From the NCBI RefSeq assembly GCF_023053635.1, contig NC_086178.1, forward strand, positions 47,266,726 to 47,330,725: a DNA stretch of 64,000 bases. Reading direction: 5' to 3'. The DNA comes from Elgaria multicarinata webbii. Lineage: Eukaryota; Chordata; Lepidosauria; Squamata; Anguidae. Under the pieces are notes generated by a model. That model did not search any database and had not been told where the DNA came from. It saw nothing but the letters and a program-made list of their open reading frames with translations. Positions 24,301 through 39,300 of the stretch are shown here, piece after piece. The translations under genes and the position numbers were made by a program. Every line of letters begins with the position of its first letter. The stretch's first letter is position 1.

Positions 24301-27300
24301 AAAGAGAAACATTATTATCAGTAAAAATGTATAAATGTTAATTTGTGAGTATTAACATAGCAGGTCATCACGTGGCTATTAAAGAAGGGGAAAGCTGAAC
24401 TGCTCAATATAGGAAATAGAAATTTGGTCACATATGCAAAAGTAACCAACAATTGTGAAATTCTGGTTCTTACGACACAGCCCACTTTATAGACTATATA
24501 AACTACTAAAGACAAATTGAATTAGTTATAATTTGGTTTATTGATCTCACCTTGATGTATCTGTTTCTGGTAACACAACAGGCCCAGGTACAGATCTTTT
24601 TTTTGGTCCTGCAAGACAACAAAAATGTAAACATGAAAATTAAAGATGTTTCACTTAAAGCCAGACTATGTACACTTGAGGACCATTACTAACTTTTCAC
24701 ATATGTTTGAATTCAGTGTGAGGGTCTTACTGTTTCATCAAATGCTTCCCGATTCTTTCATAAATGTTAGCAAAATTATCCAATCCTTTAATGGAAATAG
24801 TGGAACAAAACCAGCCAAATGTCTGGCTGAGACTAGATGTTATGAAGATGACAGAGCCATCACCAAAAGTGGTCACCCCACACTTTCCTCTCAGCTCCTT
24901 AATACCAAGTAGGCCAAAAGAGGTGGCAATCTGATGTCATCACACTGCAAATTTCCCTGCCCCCAAAATGGCAATAGATTGGAGGTATGGAAGCTCAGAA
25001 TGCAATATTGTGTTTTAATGTATTTTATTATTCCACATTCTATTTTCAATCTATAACTGTGCCAATTCTATACACTATATTAAAATATGTTTATATTTTG
25101 AAGGTTTAACTTGGACTCACCCATTTTGAGTTTTCGAAGTTCCTCTTTATCCCATTGTTTTTCCTTCAACGTGACAGACTCACGAAGCCGTTCACTAAGA
25201 AATTCCAACAACTTTCTGCGACTACTGAAGGTATCCCGCTCTGTTTGTGATAGAGCGTGGAATGGTGTCCGTAATAGTCTCTTATCCTGCAATACATAAA
25301 TACCACATCATGCCACTACAAGGGTAAAGATCAGTAGCATCACAACTATCTACTTCCTTGTTATAAGCGATTAGCCCCCACTGTGAATATTCTTAATCCG
25401 CAGTTAAAGATGTTTTTATTTACACAAGCGTTTGGCTCCTCACATGGCTGTTTCTGTGCCTCTCCGATAGATCATGATTTTAATGTTTTAACTGTTTTAT
25501 TATAACAGTCAGATTGTATTGTTGTTTTATTGATATTTGTGTTTTCAATATTTGTAAACCGCTCTCAGGTTCTGCTTCAGAAAGGAGCAGGATATAAGAA
25601 CAAAATAAATAAATATTAGCAGGGAATGTGCCTGAAAATGGTACAGGAAAATTAGTAAAAATAAGTACTAAAAATACACTGTAGAACACTCACTAAATTG
25701 CCATTTGTGTCTGACATGAAAGAATTTGCTCATCTTTATTGGTTTTTATTTAATTCCTAATTCTCTTAGAACAAGATGTACACGTTTAGAAAATAAAGGC
25801 CCATCCCATCTCACATCTGTACACAGTTCTGTGTATGCGAGGGATTTCATTACCAATATCCCTCCACCCCCGTCATGGCCTCTCGTGTACAGAGCTATGC
25901 ACATGCAATAACGTGAGCCGGGAAGGACTTGGAACATGTTCCAAGTTTATTGCTTTCCATAGGCTGACCAGCTCTACTAGGTGTTTTTATATTAATTACA
26001 GGGGTGATCAAGAGAGGAAGGCAAAGAAGACCTCAGGGCCTGCACAAGCTGGACTCACCCCTGCCTCCAGGCCACCTCCAACCAACAGCTCTGTGGGAAG
26101 GATTCTAGGAGAGGAAGGGAGGGAAATGAGGATGACACCAGCCATTAAATCTGGGTTGGTCTCATATGGGTCCCTGTGATGCACAGGGAATCCCGGGGGC
26201 AAGCGGGGACAGTCACGGGCTTTCCGCGGGATATTGGGAACGGCAAAAACCTCAATGTTTCCTGCAGTCCTCGAAGCTCCTGCCTCTTCCTTTCCTCCCC
26301 ACGAGTAGTGAGGCTCTGAAAACGAGCACAGAGCTGTACATGGAGGCTCCATGCCCATGGGGGTGGGTGGGGAGCGGGTTCGGGTGTTGTTGTTTCTCAA
26401 CTTACTTTCTGGTGGAGCACAATTGCGCTCTGTCTCCCATTACAAAAAAAATAAACAATTGCGGCTGCGACGTCCCTCTTCCCTTCCGTGACATCGCGTG
26501 GCCGTAAAAACGCTGGCGGAGGATCACGGAAGCAGGTACGTCCATAATTCTCCCCCCTCCCTCCCTCTACACCCTTAGGTGTAGACATGCCCCTAGTCTG
26601 GTCCAACTGGAGTCTCCCTCCCCCAGAGCCATATTCCACCTACTTCGCTGTGGAAGGTTCCTGATGATATTTATGTATTTATTTAATGTTATGTTACTTG
26701 TGAGCTGCCTGGTACGATTTACATCCCAAAAGATGTCATATAATTAACTGTAATAACTAACTAACTAACTAACTAGATAGGTGAACATCTAGGGCAGGGG
26801 CAGGTAATGTGCCCCCAAACATCTTTCTAGGCAGGCGCCCACCAAGGTGCCCTACCCCTCCCACTTCTTTAAAAAAAAAATTTTTTTTCTTACCAGCAGC
26901 TAGGATTGCTGTAAAACAGGTGTCTCCTGGTGTTCAAAACTGTGGGTTCAAAGTACCATGGGTTCAACTGTTCCTGGATTGTTGTCATGACATCCAAACC
27001 CAAAACTTTGTGTTGTTGACCCAATAACAGACCATGGGTTGTGTTGAGTTTAAACCCAATAACAGACCATGGGTTAAAACCTTGGGTTGTTTAACCCTAA
27101 ACAACCCACATAGCTGGGTCTAGACATCACAACAACCACTCAGTGTTTCTTGGTTGTTTAGGTAAGCAGAACAAGTTGAGCAGGCAGAAACCGGAAAATT
27201 TGTGTGCTCACAAACAGCCCATGGGTGGTTTGACTATGGGTTGTTTGATTCTGGAACTGGGGTAGGTCTGTGAAAAGGAACAAGGGAAAACTAAAGAAAG

Positions 27301-30300
27301 ATGCAAAGAGGGAGCTGAACTGAGCTTGGGGCAGGGAATGCAAAAGCGCCTCTTTCTGGAGATCTCGGGCAGTGAATTTTGTTTACGTTGGAATGTTGAA
27401 ATATGTCTCCACATATGCTCCACCTGTTAATTTGTAAATCAACTCCAATATTACAAAAATGCCACACATTTCCAGTGATCCCTTATTCTCAAAGGGAAAC
27501 GGTAGCCAGATAAGCTCTGTGCCCCTGGAAGATTCATGCCACTGAGGAAAGCAGGGCATGCATCCCAATCAAGCCCCCAGCCATCATCAAGTGCACATGC
27601 TCCATAAGTACAATGCCCTTGTTGCCAAATGGTCCTGACTTCCCAAGCTGACAACGACAGTTTGTGCAAGAAAAGAGACATTCAGCTCCTGAGCCATTTT
27701 CTATCCAACAGAGTGATCCTCATGAACGAAGAAGCTGGCTAGCCCTGCCCTATTCTCCAGCTGAAGACACACAACAACTAACAACTAACAAAAAACAAAA
27801 AACCAGAATAGTCAGGTCTCTACCATTTGCAACTGGCAAAGATTTATGGGTGCTCTTCTTTTCACAAATATAGAATCCCTCTCATTACCTAGTAATAACT
27901 TCCACAAGAAAGTTCGTGTAAGATATGAAGCGGTTGCATAGATCGTATTTTGCATACATTCACATTCCAAAAATAGCTAAAGAGGTACAGATATCGTTGT
28001 TTAACCCTCAAATAACCCACGATACCCAGGTTCGCGTAACGCAACAAGCCCTGGTGAAGCCCCGCCGCAGTTGCAGTTTCAAAGCGACAGCCAGAGCACG
28101 TATCAGAGCGCTGCAGATGAATTAACCCACACTGGCTAACCGTTATATTGGCTGGGATCCAACGCTGTATTCACATGTAGGAGAATAATGCACATGCAGT
28201 ATGAGCTTAGCTCACAGTCATTTCCACCAAGGTGGCAATACCAGCTTCAAAGGATTGTTTTTTTCAGGACTGCAGTAGAGGAGTAAAAAGTTAAATCCAC
28301 CCCCCCTCCACCATGGCTGTGATTCCAATTATCACCTCCTGCCTCCCGCAGAGCAGCTGCTTTTTGCTTTTTTTAAAAAAATGTGTCTGTCAAACACATA
28401 GGCAAATTGATCATGTTCAGTCTGGCCATTAAGAGTTGCTTTTAACCATCTACACCTCTGGTTTTGTATGGTGATTATTACCTGTAATAACATAAGAAAG
28501 AGCCTTAATATGAAGTGTGAATTTATTTTCACCTCTGATTTAATCCCCTCTGATTTAAATATCTGTAAACCTTATTGAAGTAAAAGGTCAAAGAAAAGCT
28601 GGATTTGAGTTCAAAGAAAAATGAGCAAAGAAGCTACAGCATTTAGCTCCAATTTCTCTGTCAAGTATAGGAACAGGGTTCACATCCTTTTAATTTTAAT
28701 GTGAATCTGACATTCTAGGCGATAAACATACCTGATAGTATTTGAAACATGCATAGTCCACTACTGTTCCCACTGCACTTCTAGTCTCATCCCCAATAGT
28801 AATTGGCATCAACATGTCCGCACCGTTTGCTATTAGAGTATTAATCTGGGGAGACAAAGAAAATAAATAAATGCAAAATATCAAGAATCTCATGTGACCA
28901 CTCACACAAAAACCGCGCACAGCCCAAATGTGTACTATGTCTCAGTATGAAGGCTGAATTAAGGGTTATGTTCCTAACACTGAAGTCTTTCTTTTCAACC
29001 AGATAATATACAGTGGCTGGTTCACCTAAAGTATGGATCACCCAGTTTTTCTTTATGGCAGGGTACACAACACAAACCACTGTAAGAGCCACTATTTATT
29101 TAATTTTATTGGCTGCATCGCTACCTTGACCAAATGACAGCATTTGTGCCACAATTCTAATTTAAGCATTTTCATTTTAACCCATCTTCTGACATTTCCT
29201 TTCTCTCGGTGCCCCACTGTGCTTACTGTCCTCTCTCTGTGTGTACCACCAAAAAGGAAATATATCCCAACTAATAAATTGGGATATCTACTGGAGTCGT
29301 GGATACAAAAAGGGATCCAGGGTATCTCAGTTTTTGTTAACGGCCTGAGCAGGTTTCTAGAAGAGAAGTCTTTTGTTGTAACACTAGCCATAGGTGAGCA
29401 TGTGGTTTTTGTTTAGAGAAAATCTGTGCATTTTTCACTTGTTTATTATTATTAATTTATTTTAAACTTAGAAATTTGTTTTTCAGACTGTCATAGCTCC
29501 TGGCCTTTTTCAGAGGTGGAAATTCACAGTGGAGCTTAAGGCTCTTAGAGAGCAATCCTATGGCCCCTAGGCAGAGTCTGGGGGAGCCACAGGATACTTC
29601 TGATTCCTGCATCCAAGGTCAGAGGTCACGCTTGGACCCAGAAGTCCGAGCTCTCCGCTCCCGCCCCGCTCCCTCGCAGCTGGCATGGAGAGAACCACAC
29701 CAGGGGCCTCGGAGGGAAGGGAAAGGGTGTGTGCTGGTGGGAGGGGAGGGCTTACGCCGTCTCCCCAGACCTCCCCAGCCGCCTTCCCTCTCACTCCCCG
29801 ACGCCTCAGCTAGGATTTTGCCCTTATCAGTCTGATAATGGACAACCATCTGTCAAGTATGCTATAAGGTGGATTCCTGCATTGAGCAGGGGGTTGGACT
29901 TGATGGCCTTTTAGGCCCCTTCCAACTCTATTATGCTATGATTCTATGAATGTTTGCATAGTCACATGCACTTTTATAATTTTTAGTTTGGAAAAATCTA
30001 TAAATACAAACTTGAACTGGTAAATTTATGTGCAAATTACACATCTGTCTGTTGTTGCTTTTTAAAGTAAGTTTAGTAGCTGATTTCAAATTAAGCATGT
30101 ATTTATATTAGCAGGTGTCGATATTAGACCCTTCTTAATGTGGGTTTGTGTGGGAAGCGTGGATAGATGCATATATGTTTTTGTATATACTTTTTACATG
30201 TTAGGCCACGGAAGAAGACCTATGGTCGAAACAAATTTGGCTATGTTTTATTAGTTTAGTTTCACTTGAACGATACAATACAATCACTGTAAATTTTAAT

Positions 30301-33300
30301 TTGAAGATATCATGTTGTTAGCTATTAAAAAACATGGTTATTTGCAGTTTGTTTGTTTTTGCATATAATTTCTTTGGATGTTTTATTAGGTTCAAGGCAT
30401 TCAGGTTTGAAAATGCTAAGTTGTTAAATATTAGGTTTATCTATTTTGTGTTTTTTCACCAGTTTATATATCCCAATTGAACAGCTGGCTGCAATCTCTT
30501 GGTATCAGTACATCACCAGGACTCCATTAAAGGTCTGCAGCCCATCTTTCAGTAAACCCCTCTGTTTCTACTTCCCTTACATGTCTCCCTGCAGCCCCCT
30601 TTTCTCAGTTACTTCATCTTTTCTATCTCCATCACATAGTACTTCCATCTCTTTGCTCCACTACAGGTCTCTCTGTTGCCTTAGCTAGACCTAAGGTTTA
30701 TCCCGGGATCGTCCCGGGGTCATCCCTGTTCATGTAAATGACACACAGGGGATCCCGGGAGCAGGCAGAGACGACCCCGGGACGACCCCGGGATAAACCT
30801 TAGGTCTAGCTAAGGCCTGTGTCTCAACCTTTGCAACCCCCCTTTTTCCCCTTGGGGTTTCCCCACCCACAGATCTCTCTATTTGAGAACCCAGTATCAG
30901 AAGGCTTAACCCTCTTCTTACCAGAGCCATCTTATTTGCTAATGTCCTGTTGTGTTCATATGCAGGGTTAGTAACAGCACACAGAGCACTTCCAATAGCT
31001 TGGCTTAATGGCATATTTGGGTCAGCTCCAGCAGCCAGGAGCTCAGCTACTGCCTGAGTCAATGCAGAAGAAAGAAAAAAATATTGAAAACCCTCTCCTT
31101 ATAAATATTTTTACAGCACAATATGATCTAGAGCTTGGGTTAGAACAGCAACTCGGAGAATTTATGATCTACCTCAAACTCCCGGCTGGTGCAGAAATAA
31201 CCAAGAGCCAGGGCTAAGTGAGCAGATGAAGCAAGCCCAGTTCCCTCTCTCTGGCACCCAAATAGGAGGCTGCCACCAGCACTGAGGCATGAGCAGAGGG
31301 GAAATGCCAATCTTCTACCACCATCGGCCCACCATGGCTGCAGCAAAGGTGGCAGCATTCTGAGCTGAGCTAAGCTCTGATGCTGCTGTCTCCAACATGA
31401 CAGGAGTAGGGCCTGGAGAAGCTTCTGTTCTACCCTGCCCTGCTCTTGCTGTGACAGCATCAGGCTCCAATGGAGGCATCCCCCCTTTCCTCTGCATCTG
31501 ACCAGGCCCGCCTCTTTGCATAAGCTAGACTGCTTTTTTCTGCACTTCAGAGAAACTTTACTATAATTGTCTACTTGACATGCTAAGATTGTATGAAGTA
31601 CTTGTGACTGGTTAATGTTTAAATAAGCATTAGAATCAGCCATCTGAGTTTGCAGTAATCTAAATTATATTTGAAACTCTGTTCTCCACTATTTTCATAG
31701 AATAAATAGAGCAGGAGGGGAAATAATGCATACCTGATCATTTCCAGTAGCGACCGCCAGAGAAAGAGGGGAATGACCACTCCACAGCACATTTGGATTT
31801 GCATTGTGTTCTAAAAGAACATGAATCACTTCGGCCGCTTGCTAAGAGGGCATAATAAAACAAAGATAGGTCAATATTGGGGGAGCATGTTTGTCTAACA
31901 ATGGGATCCGGTATTTTATAAATCAATAACATATTCAAAGAAAATATGTTAAAGCAAAGACATGCAGGCATTTCTTATTCTGAATTGAAATATTGAAGCT
32001 GATGTTGAATTGGACATTTACCTATGCAAACACCAATAAAATGCTTCAGTTCAGAATGACATGACAGATATTAAGGATTTGATTTAACAACATAAAGACA
32101 TAGTATTAAACAATACAGACATATTCCTAGACTAAGCGGACATGAGGATTCTAACAGATCTCCTCCAGCTGTAAGAAACTTGTTCATGCAATTCAGTGGA
32201 GAAAGCACATGAATTCTCTCTGCACACATAGATTTCTTCCCTCTCCTGGAATGAATGGAGGAGCCAACCCACAGAAACACACATGCAGGGTTCTGGGTCA
32301 GGTAACTGACTACACAGGGAACTTACTAATAGAAGTTGCAATCCAGTGCTTTTGAAACAGGTGTTTTGGTGATCCCATATTATAACTGCAAAGCCTTTGG
32401 CTTAATCATTTAACCTTCAGCGCCCTACAAAAACATGTGTAACTCCATATGCACCTATTTTCCCCATTTTACTCTTGCCTCTGCCATCCCCTCCCCCTCT
32501 TGAATTTAGATTGTAAACTACACAGGGCAGAATTCTGTCTCTTTTTGCTTATATCTCCCTGCAAAAATGTCATTTGTATCAATCTTGCTTTATTTCAGGA
32601 GTGAGTAGGTTTTAGGCTTAAAGCATCTACTTTGTTTCTTACTAGAACCTGAGAAGAGATCCAACAATTGGAGCCTGACGCAAAAGATTCCGAGCCCAAG
32701 AATTTGTTTGGAGCAGTAGAACTGAATCAATGAAGATAGCCCTATAGTATGTCAACATTAAAAGTTTTCATGCCAAATTTCCTCAGTAAATTAAAAAAAT
32801 ATTAGGAGAGAGTGGCTTTTCTACACAAGTGCCTTGCAGAAAAGCTGCATCAGAGTGAGTTGTTGGGGGGTGGGAGGAAGTAAGCAAGATCACGATTCCA
32901 TCAAGCAATTCTTTACGAATGGAGAGGCTCAAAGAGAAAATGGTAGCGGGGGGTGGGGAGAGAGATTCATCCAATACAGAACTAAAGAAGGAAATTTCAG
33001 CCAAAAATACTAAACTGAATTTCAATCTAAAATAAATTGTACCTTGCACATTGCGCACTGATACCTTTGGGCTGATGGAACAGGCAATATAAGCATAATA
33101 GCTGCATTTTTATTGTGACTTGAAAATCCAACAGCTGCAAACAAATGCTAGACTAAGGCTATACAGACTTACCAGGGAGAAACAAACACCCACTGAACTC
33201 AACTGACTTATTTCTAAGTGGATATGTATAGAATTGCACTGTAAATTACTGTAAACAAAGGCCTGCCACAATGACAGCCATTTAATTATGCATGAGCAGA

Positions 33301-36300
33301 TAAGAGAGGTAAAGTTGGGTTATTGACTTTTTATTTATGTAACTGATGGCAGCGATACAAAATGGCTAAGTAAGAATTCTATGTCAATGAAGCGATCAGC
33401 TCTGGAAATGAGACCATGTATTGGAACCACATTATGGCCTCTTAAATGGGACTTCTCCAGTTTTGTTAATCTACATAAGACTTAATCATCAAATGTAATT
33501 AACAAACACAAAACTTAATCGTTAAATGAAAAATCTCTAAATGCTTTCCATATGTTGCTCATCTGTATATAATGTTGACCATATTTTACCAATGTAATAA
33601 CCAAATAATTGCCACAGCCTACAGAAATTCTCGCTCACCATTCTTTGTATCCCAGAGTTAGCCTTAGGCTGAAATCCGATGCCCAGCTACCTGGAAGCAA
33701 GTCCCACCAAACACACTAGAACTTTCACTACCGCAAGATGTAGTGATGGCCACCAATTTGGATGGCTTTAAAAGGGGATTTGGAAAAAAATCTGGAGAAG
33801 GCTACTAGCCCTGATGGTTATGTGCTACCTCCAGTATCCGAGGCAGTAAGCCTGTGTGCACCAGTTGCTTGGGAACATGGGTGGGAAGTTGCCATTGCAC
33901 CATGTCCTGCTTTGTTGGTCCCTTGTCGACAGCTGGTTGGCCACTGTGTGAACAGTGTGCTGGACTAGATGGACCCTTGGTCTGATCCAGCATGGCTCTT
34001 CTTTTGTTCCTAACTGTTGCCCTGTCAGACCAACTCAGGAAGGAGCACAGCTGGAGAACAAGTGTAATTGTGCAGATGCACCCTTTGCCACCGTTCCTTG
34101 TAGGATTAGGGGGCACTCCCAAGAAACAGACCTGATTCTTCAAGGGAATTCAACCCCTTCCAGAACAGGTTGAATCCCAATCTCCGAGTTAGGCTTTCTA
34201 CTGATCAACAACACCTCTGTCTTGCCTGGATTTAACTTCAGCTTGTTCATCCTCATTCAATCTGTTATCAAACCCAGACAATGTTCAAGGCTTTTACTGC
34301 TTCCTTGGTGTTAGGTGATGAAGAGCTGGGTATCATCAGCATATTGGTGGCACCTTACTCCAAAGCTCCGAATGACCTCTCCCAGAAGTCTTATGCAAAT
34401 ATTAAATATCATGGGAAACGAGATAAAAACCTGTGGGACACCACAGGTTGTGAAGATACAATAAGTGACCCTGGAATCAAACTGTAATTCTTGATTACCA
34501 CTTTCTGGACACAGCCCACCAGAGAATACCAGAAGCACTGCAAAGCAGCACCCCATGGCACAGCCCTACCAGGTAGTCCAGAAGAATATCATGGTCAATG
34601 GTATCAAAAGCTGCCAAGACCCCAGGAGCATAAATAGGGCCACTCTCACCCACATCCAGTTCCAAAGGTAGGTCATCCACCAAGGCAAGCAAAGCAGTCT
34701 TAATCCTAGGCCAAAAGCCCAACCGAAATAGGTCCAGATAATCAGTGTCATCCAGATACATCTGGAGTTACAACACCTTTTTCATCACCTTAGCCAAGAA
34801 TGGTACATTTGAGATGGCCTATAATTAGACACATGTTCTGGGAAGGTTTAATAGAAGTCTTATTACTGCCTCTTTAAAGTACCCTCCCATTAACCACGGT
34901 ATCAATCCCACCCTGGCAGATTTAATTAGCTAAGAAGGGCAGGGGTAGAGTACACTTAAGATACCCTGCCCAAATCCTCTAGATCTGCAAGCTGAAAATA
35001 AGCCAAAATATTTGGACAAGCAATTGCCAAGCTTACAGCAATCTGATCTGCCCCAATACTAGTCCAAGTCAAGGCAAATCTGAGCAACTTAGCTATTAGC
35101 TGTGTTGTCCGCTCCTTTCACAACACAGAACAAATGTTGCTCTGTTGTTAATGCTGAACTTTTGCTTAACCCAATATTACGCAGAATGTCTCCTAATCTG
35201 GAAAAGGGATGCTGCCTTTCAATTTAATGAAATGCTAAGGGCCTCTAGTGGTCAAAATTTGACATTATTCCATTGCTGCCTTACTACTGGACTCGTTCTA
35301 GCTCAGATCAGTGCCAAAAGCACAATATCCTGTCTCCACATAATCAGCAAGAGAAAGATCCTTGCAGTATGCTGTGTAAAAGGGGGTGGGGGATAGCAAC
35401 CCTGATGTTCACCTTTGCAGGTGGAGGTAAACTGGGTAGGCAGGCAATGGAGATGGGAAATAAGCCTCATCCAAAGAATCAAGTCAAAACAATGTAAAGC
35501 AAAAAGGTTCCCTAAATAATGAGGATGTCTAAGGGGGGTGTTTTGCAATATGAGCTTTCCCACACCACAGGAGACCACTCTATTTCAATATCTCAACTAC
35601 AACAATACCACGTTTTCACAAATTTGTGCAGGCTCTGGGAAGGAAGAACTGTGCTCATTACAGGCACCTTGTACTTGTTACACGCAACGATTTTCAGTGC
35701 TAACGATTGCAGTTCCTGTGACAGGAAGAGAAAACACTGAATTTGCAATTCGAGAACTGGGGACACATGGTACCACCCTGACACAATTGCATTCTTGATT
35801 AAAGACTTTTGGATTCCTTGCAATAAGGTGAATATCAAATAAACATTTTCGTGCAACTAACTGATAATCTTATAATACAGTTCAATTAAAGACAGTGCAC
35901 TCAAAACCCTTCTTTAAATTCCAGACAGAACTTAACTGTGCTCCTTGCAGCCTGGCAAGCAACTCTTGGGTGCCCCTGTCAAATGAGGCAACGTGGGTGG
36001 CTACAAGAGAGAGGGCCTCCCAGTGGTGGCACCCTATCTCTGGAACATCCGTTATTGAGCAGTCTTAAAAGTACAGTAAATAAATAGACTCAATAGTATG
36101 CAAAACTTTTAATATCTGGAACCTGAGGTTTTATTATCACCTGTGGACACTCACAATGTTTCTCTGTCTGACTTGTAAGCGCTTGTTTTAACATGGAGTT
36201 TAAGAAAAGTGATTTTAGATTTCCTCTTATATTTATTGCAGATTAGAGACAAAATCCCTAGCTAGGGTGTTAGGATCCAAACTCCCAACGTAGACTGCAT

Positions 36301-39300
36301 TGTTCCTGTCCTTGGCCTAAGTGAAATTTGAGATCCGCTATTTCAAACCTTATAACGAATAACCTGGGTTGGATCCAGTCTTAGAATAGATCCACGTTAG
36401 TCAACAGTAACAAGAGTCCCATTGATTTCAACAGGTCTCCTCTAAGTATGACTAAGTCTGGAGCCAACCACTCTTCTTTAATGTTCATGGCAATTTATGG
36501 TGAAAGAGAAGGCTTTGGATATGGGACACTGTTGTGTGGATGCACTCTCTTAGATCTAGCTGCAATACTGAATTGTGCCAGTCTTCCTGTTTGAACTGCT
36601 CCACTTTAGGCCTGCAACTTGTGCTGGGGGAAAAGAGGGGGAATTTTGTGTCCTGCATCACTTCATTTATAAACTGGGCTTCTCTTTTCTATTAGATTTA
36701 TGCAGCTGGTTTCACGGCAAGTATAAGTTTGTATCTTATAACTCCATTGTCTTTCATACGTTGCAACCATAAGATGACAAGAGCCATGTTTAACGATATA
36801 TTTGCTTTTGTTAGTTAAAGCCTTTTAAAAGCTAATAAAAAGACAATTAAACATTTATATAGCTTGGAAGTCTGGGGTTCAGACTTGGGGAAAGAATTTA
36901 GAGTGCTTGTAGGCCAACAAAATTGCAGACCTTTGTCTGTATATACTGAGCGTTAGAGGTAATATTTCCAGGATGGGTGCCTATGCCCACATGACTGGAA
37001 TTCCTCAAACTACTAGACCTTGGGCCCAAATATCAGATCTTCTATGCTAAAAAATGTGGAAGTTGTTGAATAAATGAAATTCTTGCTTTTAAAACATGAA
37101 TTTCTTACTAAGATAAAATGCAACATTTGAAAACCGAGTGGGGCATGGATGATAAAAGCCAGCAAACAAGTTCAGCGTGTAAGAATGAGGATTCCCACAG
37201 CGACCGCTCACCTTAAAATTATCTGTCCTCTCACAGGCAATATGAAGAGCTGTCCTCCCACCATCCTCTGGGATAATGGTACATTCCTCATGGTAGGTTT
37301 TGGGTGGTCCGGTTTCATTATTCATTTTAATTATAGATCCTGCTTCTGTGAGCTCGTTCTACAGGCAGAAATGAGAACAGGAGTCAGTTATCACAAGTAC
37401 TTCAAGGAGTCACACAGCCTGTTTCCCCTAGAGCAGTGGGTGCACAATCTTTTCATTCCCAAGTGCCATATTGGTTGTCTCCTGGGGTGGCAGAGGCCAC
37501 AGATGTGCACACACATTCACTTACAACTCACACCCCTACACACCCCTCACTCAAATCCAACTCCTGCCCATGAGGGCTGGCAGCTTCCTTGTCCAGATAA
37601 TAAAACCAATAATCCTCTCAAAAAACTGTGTTCTCAAACCATCCAGCCATCTGGAATCCTAGCTCCTAGCTCTTCTCCCTCCGCTAATCCACTCTCTTGA
37701 TGAAGGATCCTGATATCCTCTTACCTGGAACTTTTTCAGGAAAAAACCAAGGGAGGAGGGAAAGGAAAAGAGGCTCTAGAAACAGGCTTGATGGCTCCTG
37801 CCATAAAAGCCCTGTTCCTAGAATGTCCTAGGAAGCAGGCAGGAGCTTCCTAGGACGTTCCGGGGATGCTCTATCTAGGAATGAGGCTTCTATGGCAGGA
37901 ACCAAAGAGCCCATTCTTACAGTGTTTTCCTTTCCCCCCCCCCCCGGGTTTTGTCTGGAGATCTGGGGTGCCAGCCAGAATTTGGGGTGCTGCCCGCAAG
38001 CCAGATGTTTTGAACCCCTGGCTTAGAATGATGAAAGAATTATCCTCCCTAAAGGATCTCTTAAAGGCATTATTATCCATGTAATCCATGCACATATTGT
38101 ACAGTGTCTATGAACGTATGAAGCCAGTTTATACCAAGTCAGACTATTGGTTCATCTAACTCTGTGCTGCCTACTTTGACCAGCAGTAGCCCTCCAAGGT
38201 CTTGGACAGAGGTTTTTCCCAGCCCTGCTATCTTTTCAACTGGAGATGTTGGTAGTCAGACCCCGCCACCTACCTGCCTGCCTGCCTAAGACAGCAGGGC
38301 AGTTCAGAAAGAGAAAATAGACAGACTTATAAAGCACTGTATATCTTTAGAACCGACCACACTTCCAATATATACATTGGTATGACCCCAGTTTTTATTA
38401 TATTGCTTCTATAAGTAGTATGTCAGGATGAACAGTACAATTATTATATATTACACTGCAATTATTTTTCACACGACTTTGCCCAAAACAAGTTAATTTC
38501 TTGTTCAACTGTTTTCCTGTACAGATGACATTGGAGTGAGACAGACATACCTTGACAGTAGCCCTGTCTGGTGTATATATATCATCCCCATCTTCTGCCC
38601 TTATGTCAGGGTTTGTAGCTGAATGAAGTAGTAATTCTGTTATTTCAATTCCTTCTTCACCAGGAAGGGCAGCAGCAATATGAAGAGGAGCTGTGCCTCC
38701 AAGCTGAAAAACCATATATATTATTAATACTTATCTACCACTTAACACAATAACATCTTTAAGCAGTTTACATATAACAATATAAAAGCACAGCTTAAAA
38801 TATGCTATTTAAAACAATTTCAACTACAATAAAAGCAATAAAAATGGAGGAGCAGCAAGATTAAATTAATTACAAGTCATATTTACCCCAATCACAAGTC
38901 ACACAAAGACTTCACTAGCATGTTATATTATGGCAGTGAGACATTCCAACTTTAATAAGATATATGTACCATTTCAGCTACTAGTTAAGGATTAAAATTA
39001 AAGACAAGTAAGTTCCAGATAGCATTATCATCTGCGGCATGTATTTTGAGAAGCTAAACACTTTGATTAAACTACAATCACAGTCAACGTCCACTAGATG
39101 GGCTGGTTAGACTACATGGTCAAAGATAGATTATTAATGACAAATTTCTGTCCCACAGAATCTATATCAAAGCAGCGTATCTTTGGGAATATTCCCTGCC
39201 GTTATATTTCTGTAAGAGAAGAGCTTCACCTCATATCCACCATATCATTATAGAACCCATAACACAAGATCAGTTGAGGATACAAAGGATTTGGTCGAGC

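Noticed and set aside
31140-31643. 167-codon minus frame between ANKMY1 exons 11 and 12
   Set aside because: No domain, Gln/Leu-rich composition, not flanked by usable splice sites in ANKMY1 phase.
37149-37700. 183-codon plus frame
   Set aside because: It starts opposite ANKMY1 exon 10 and shows no protein similarity.
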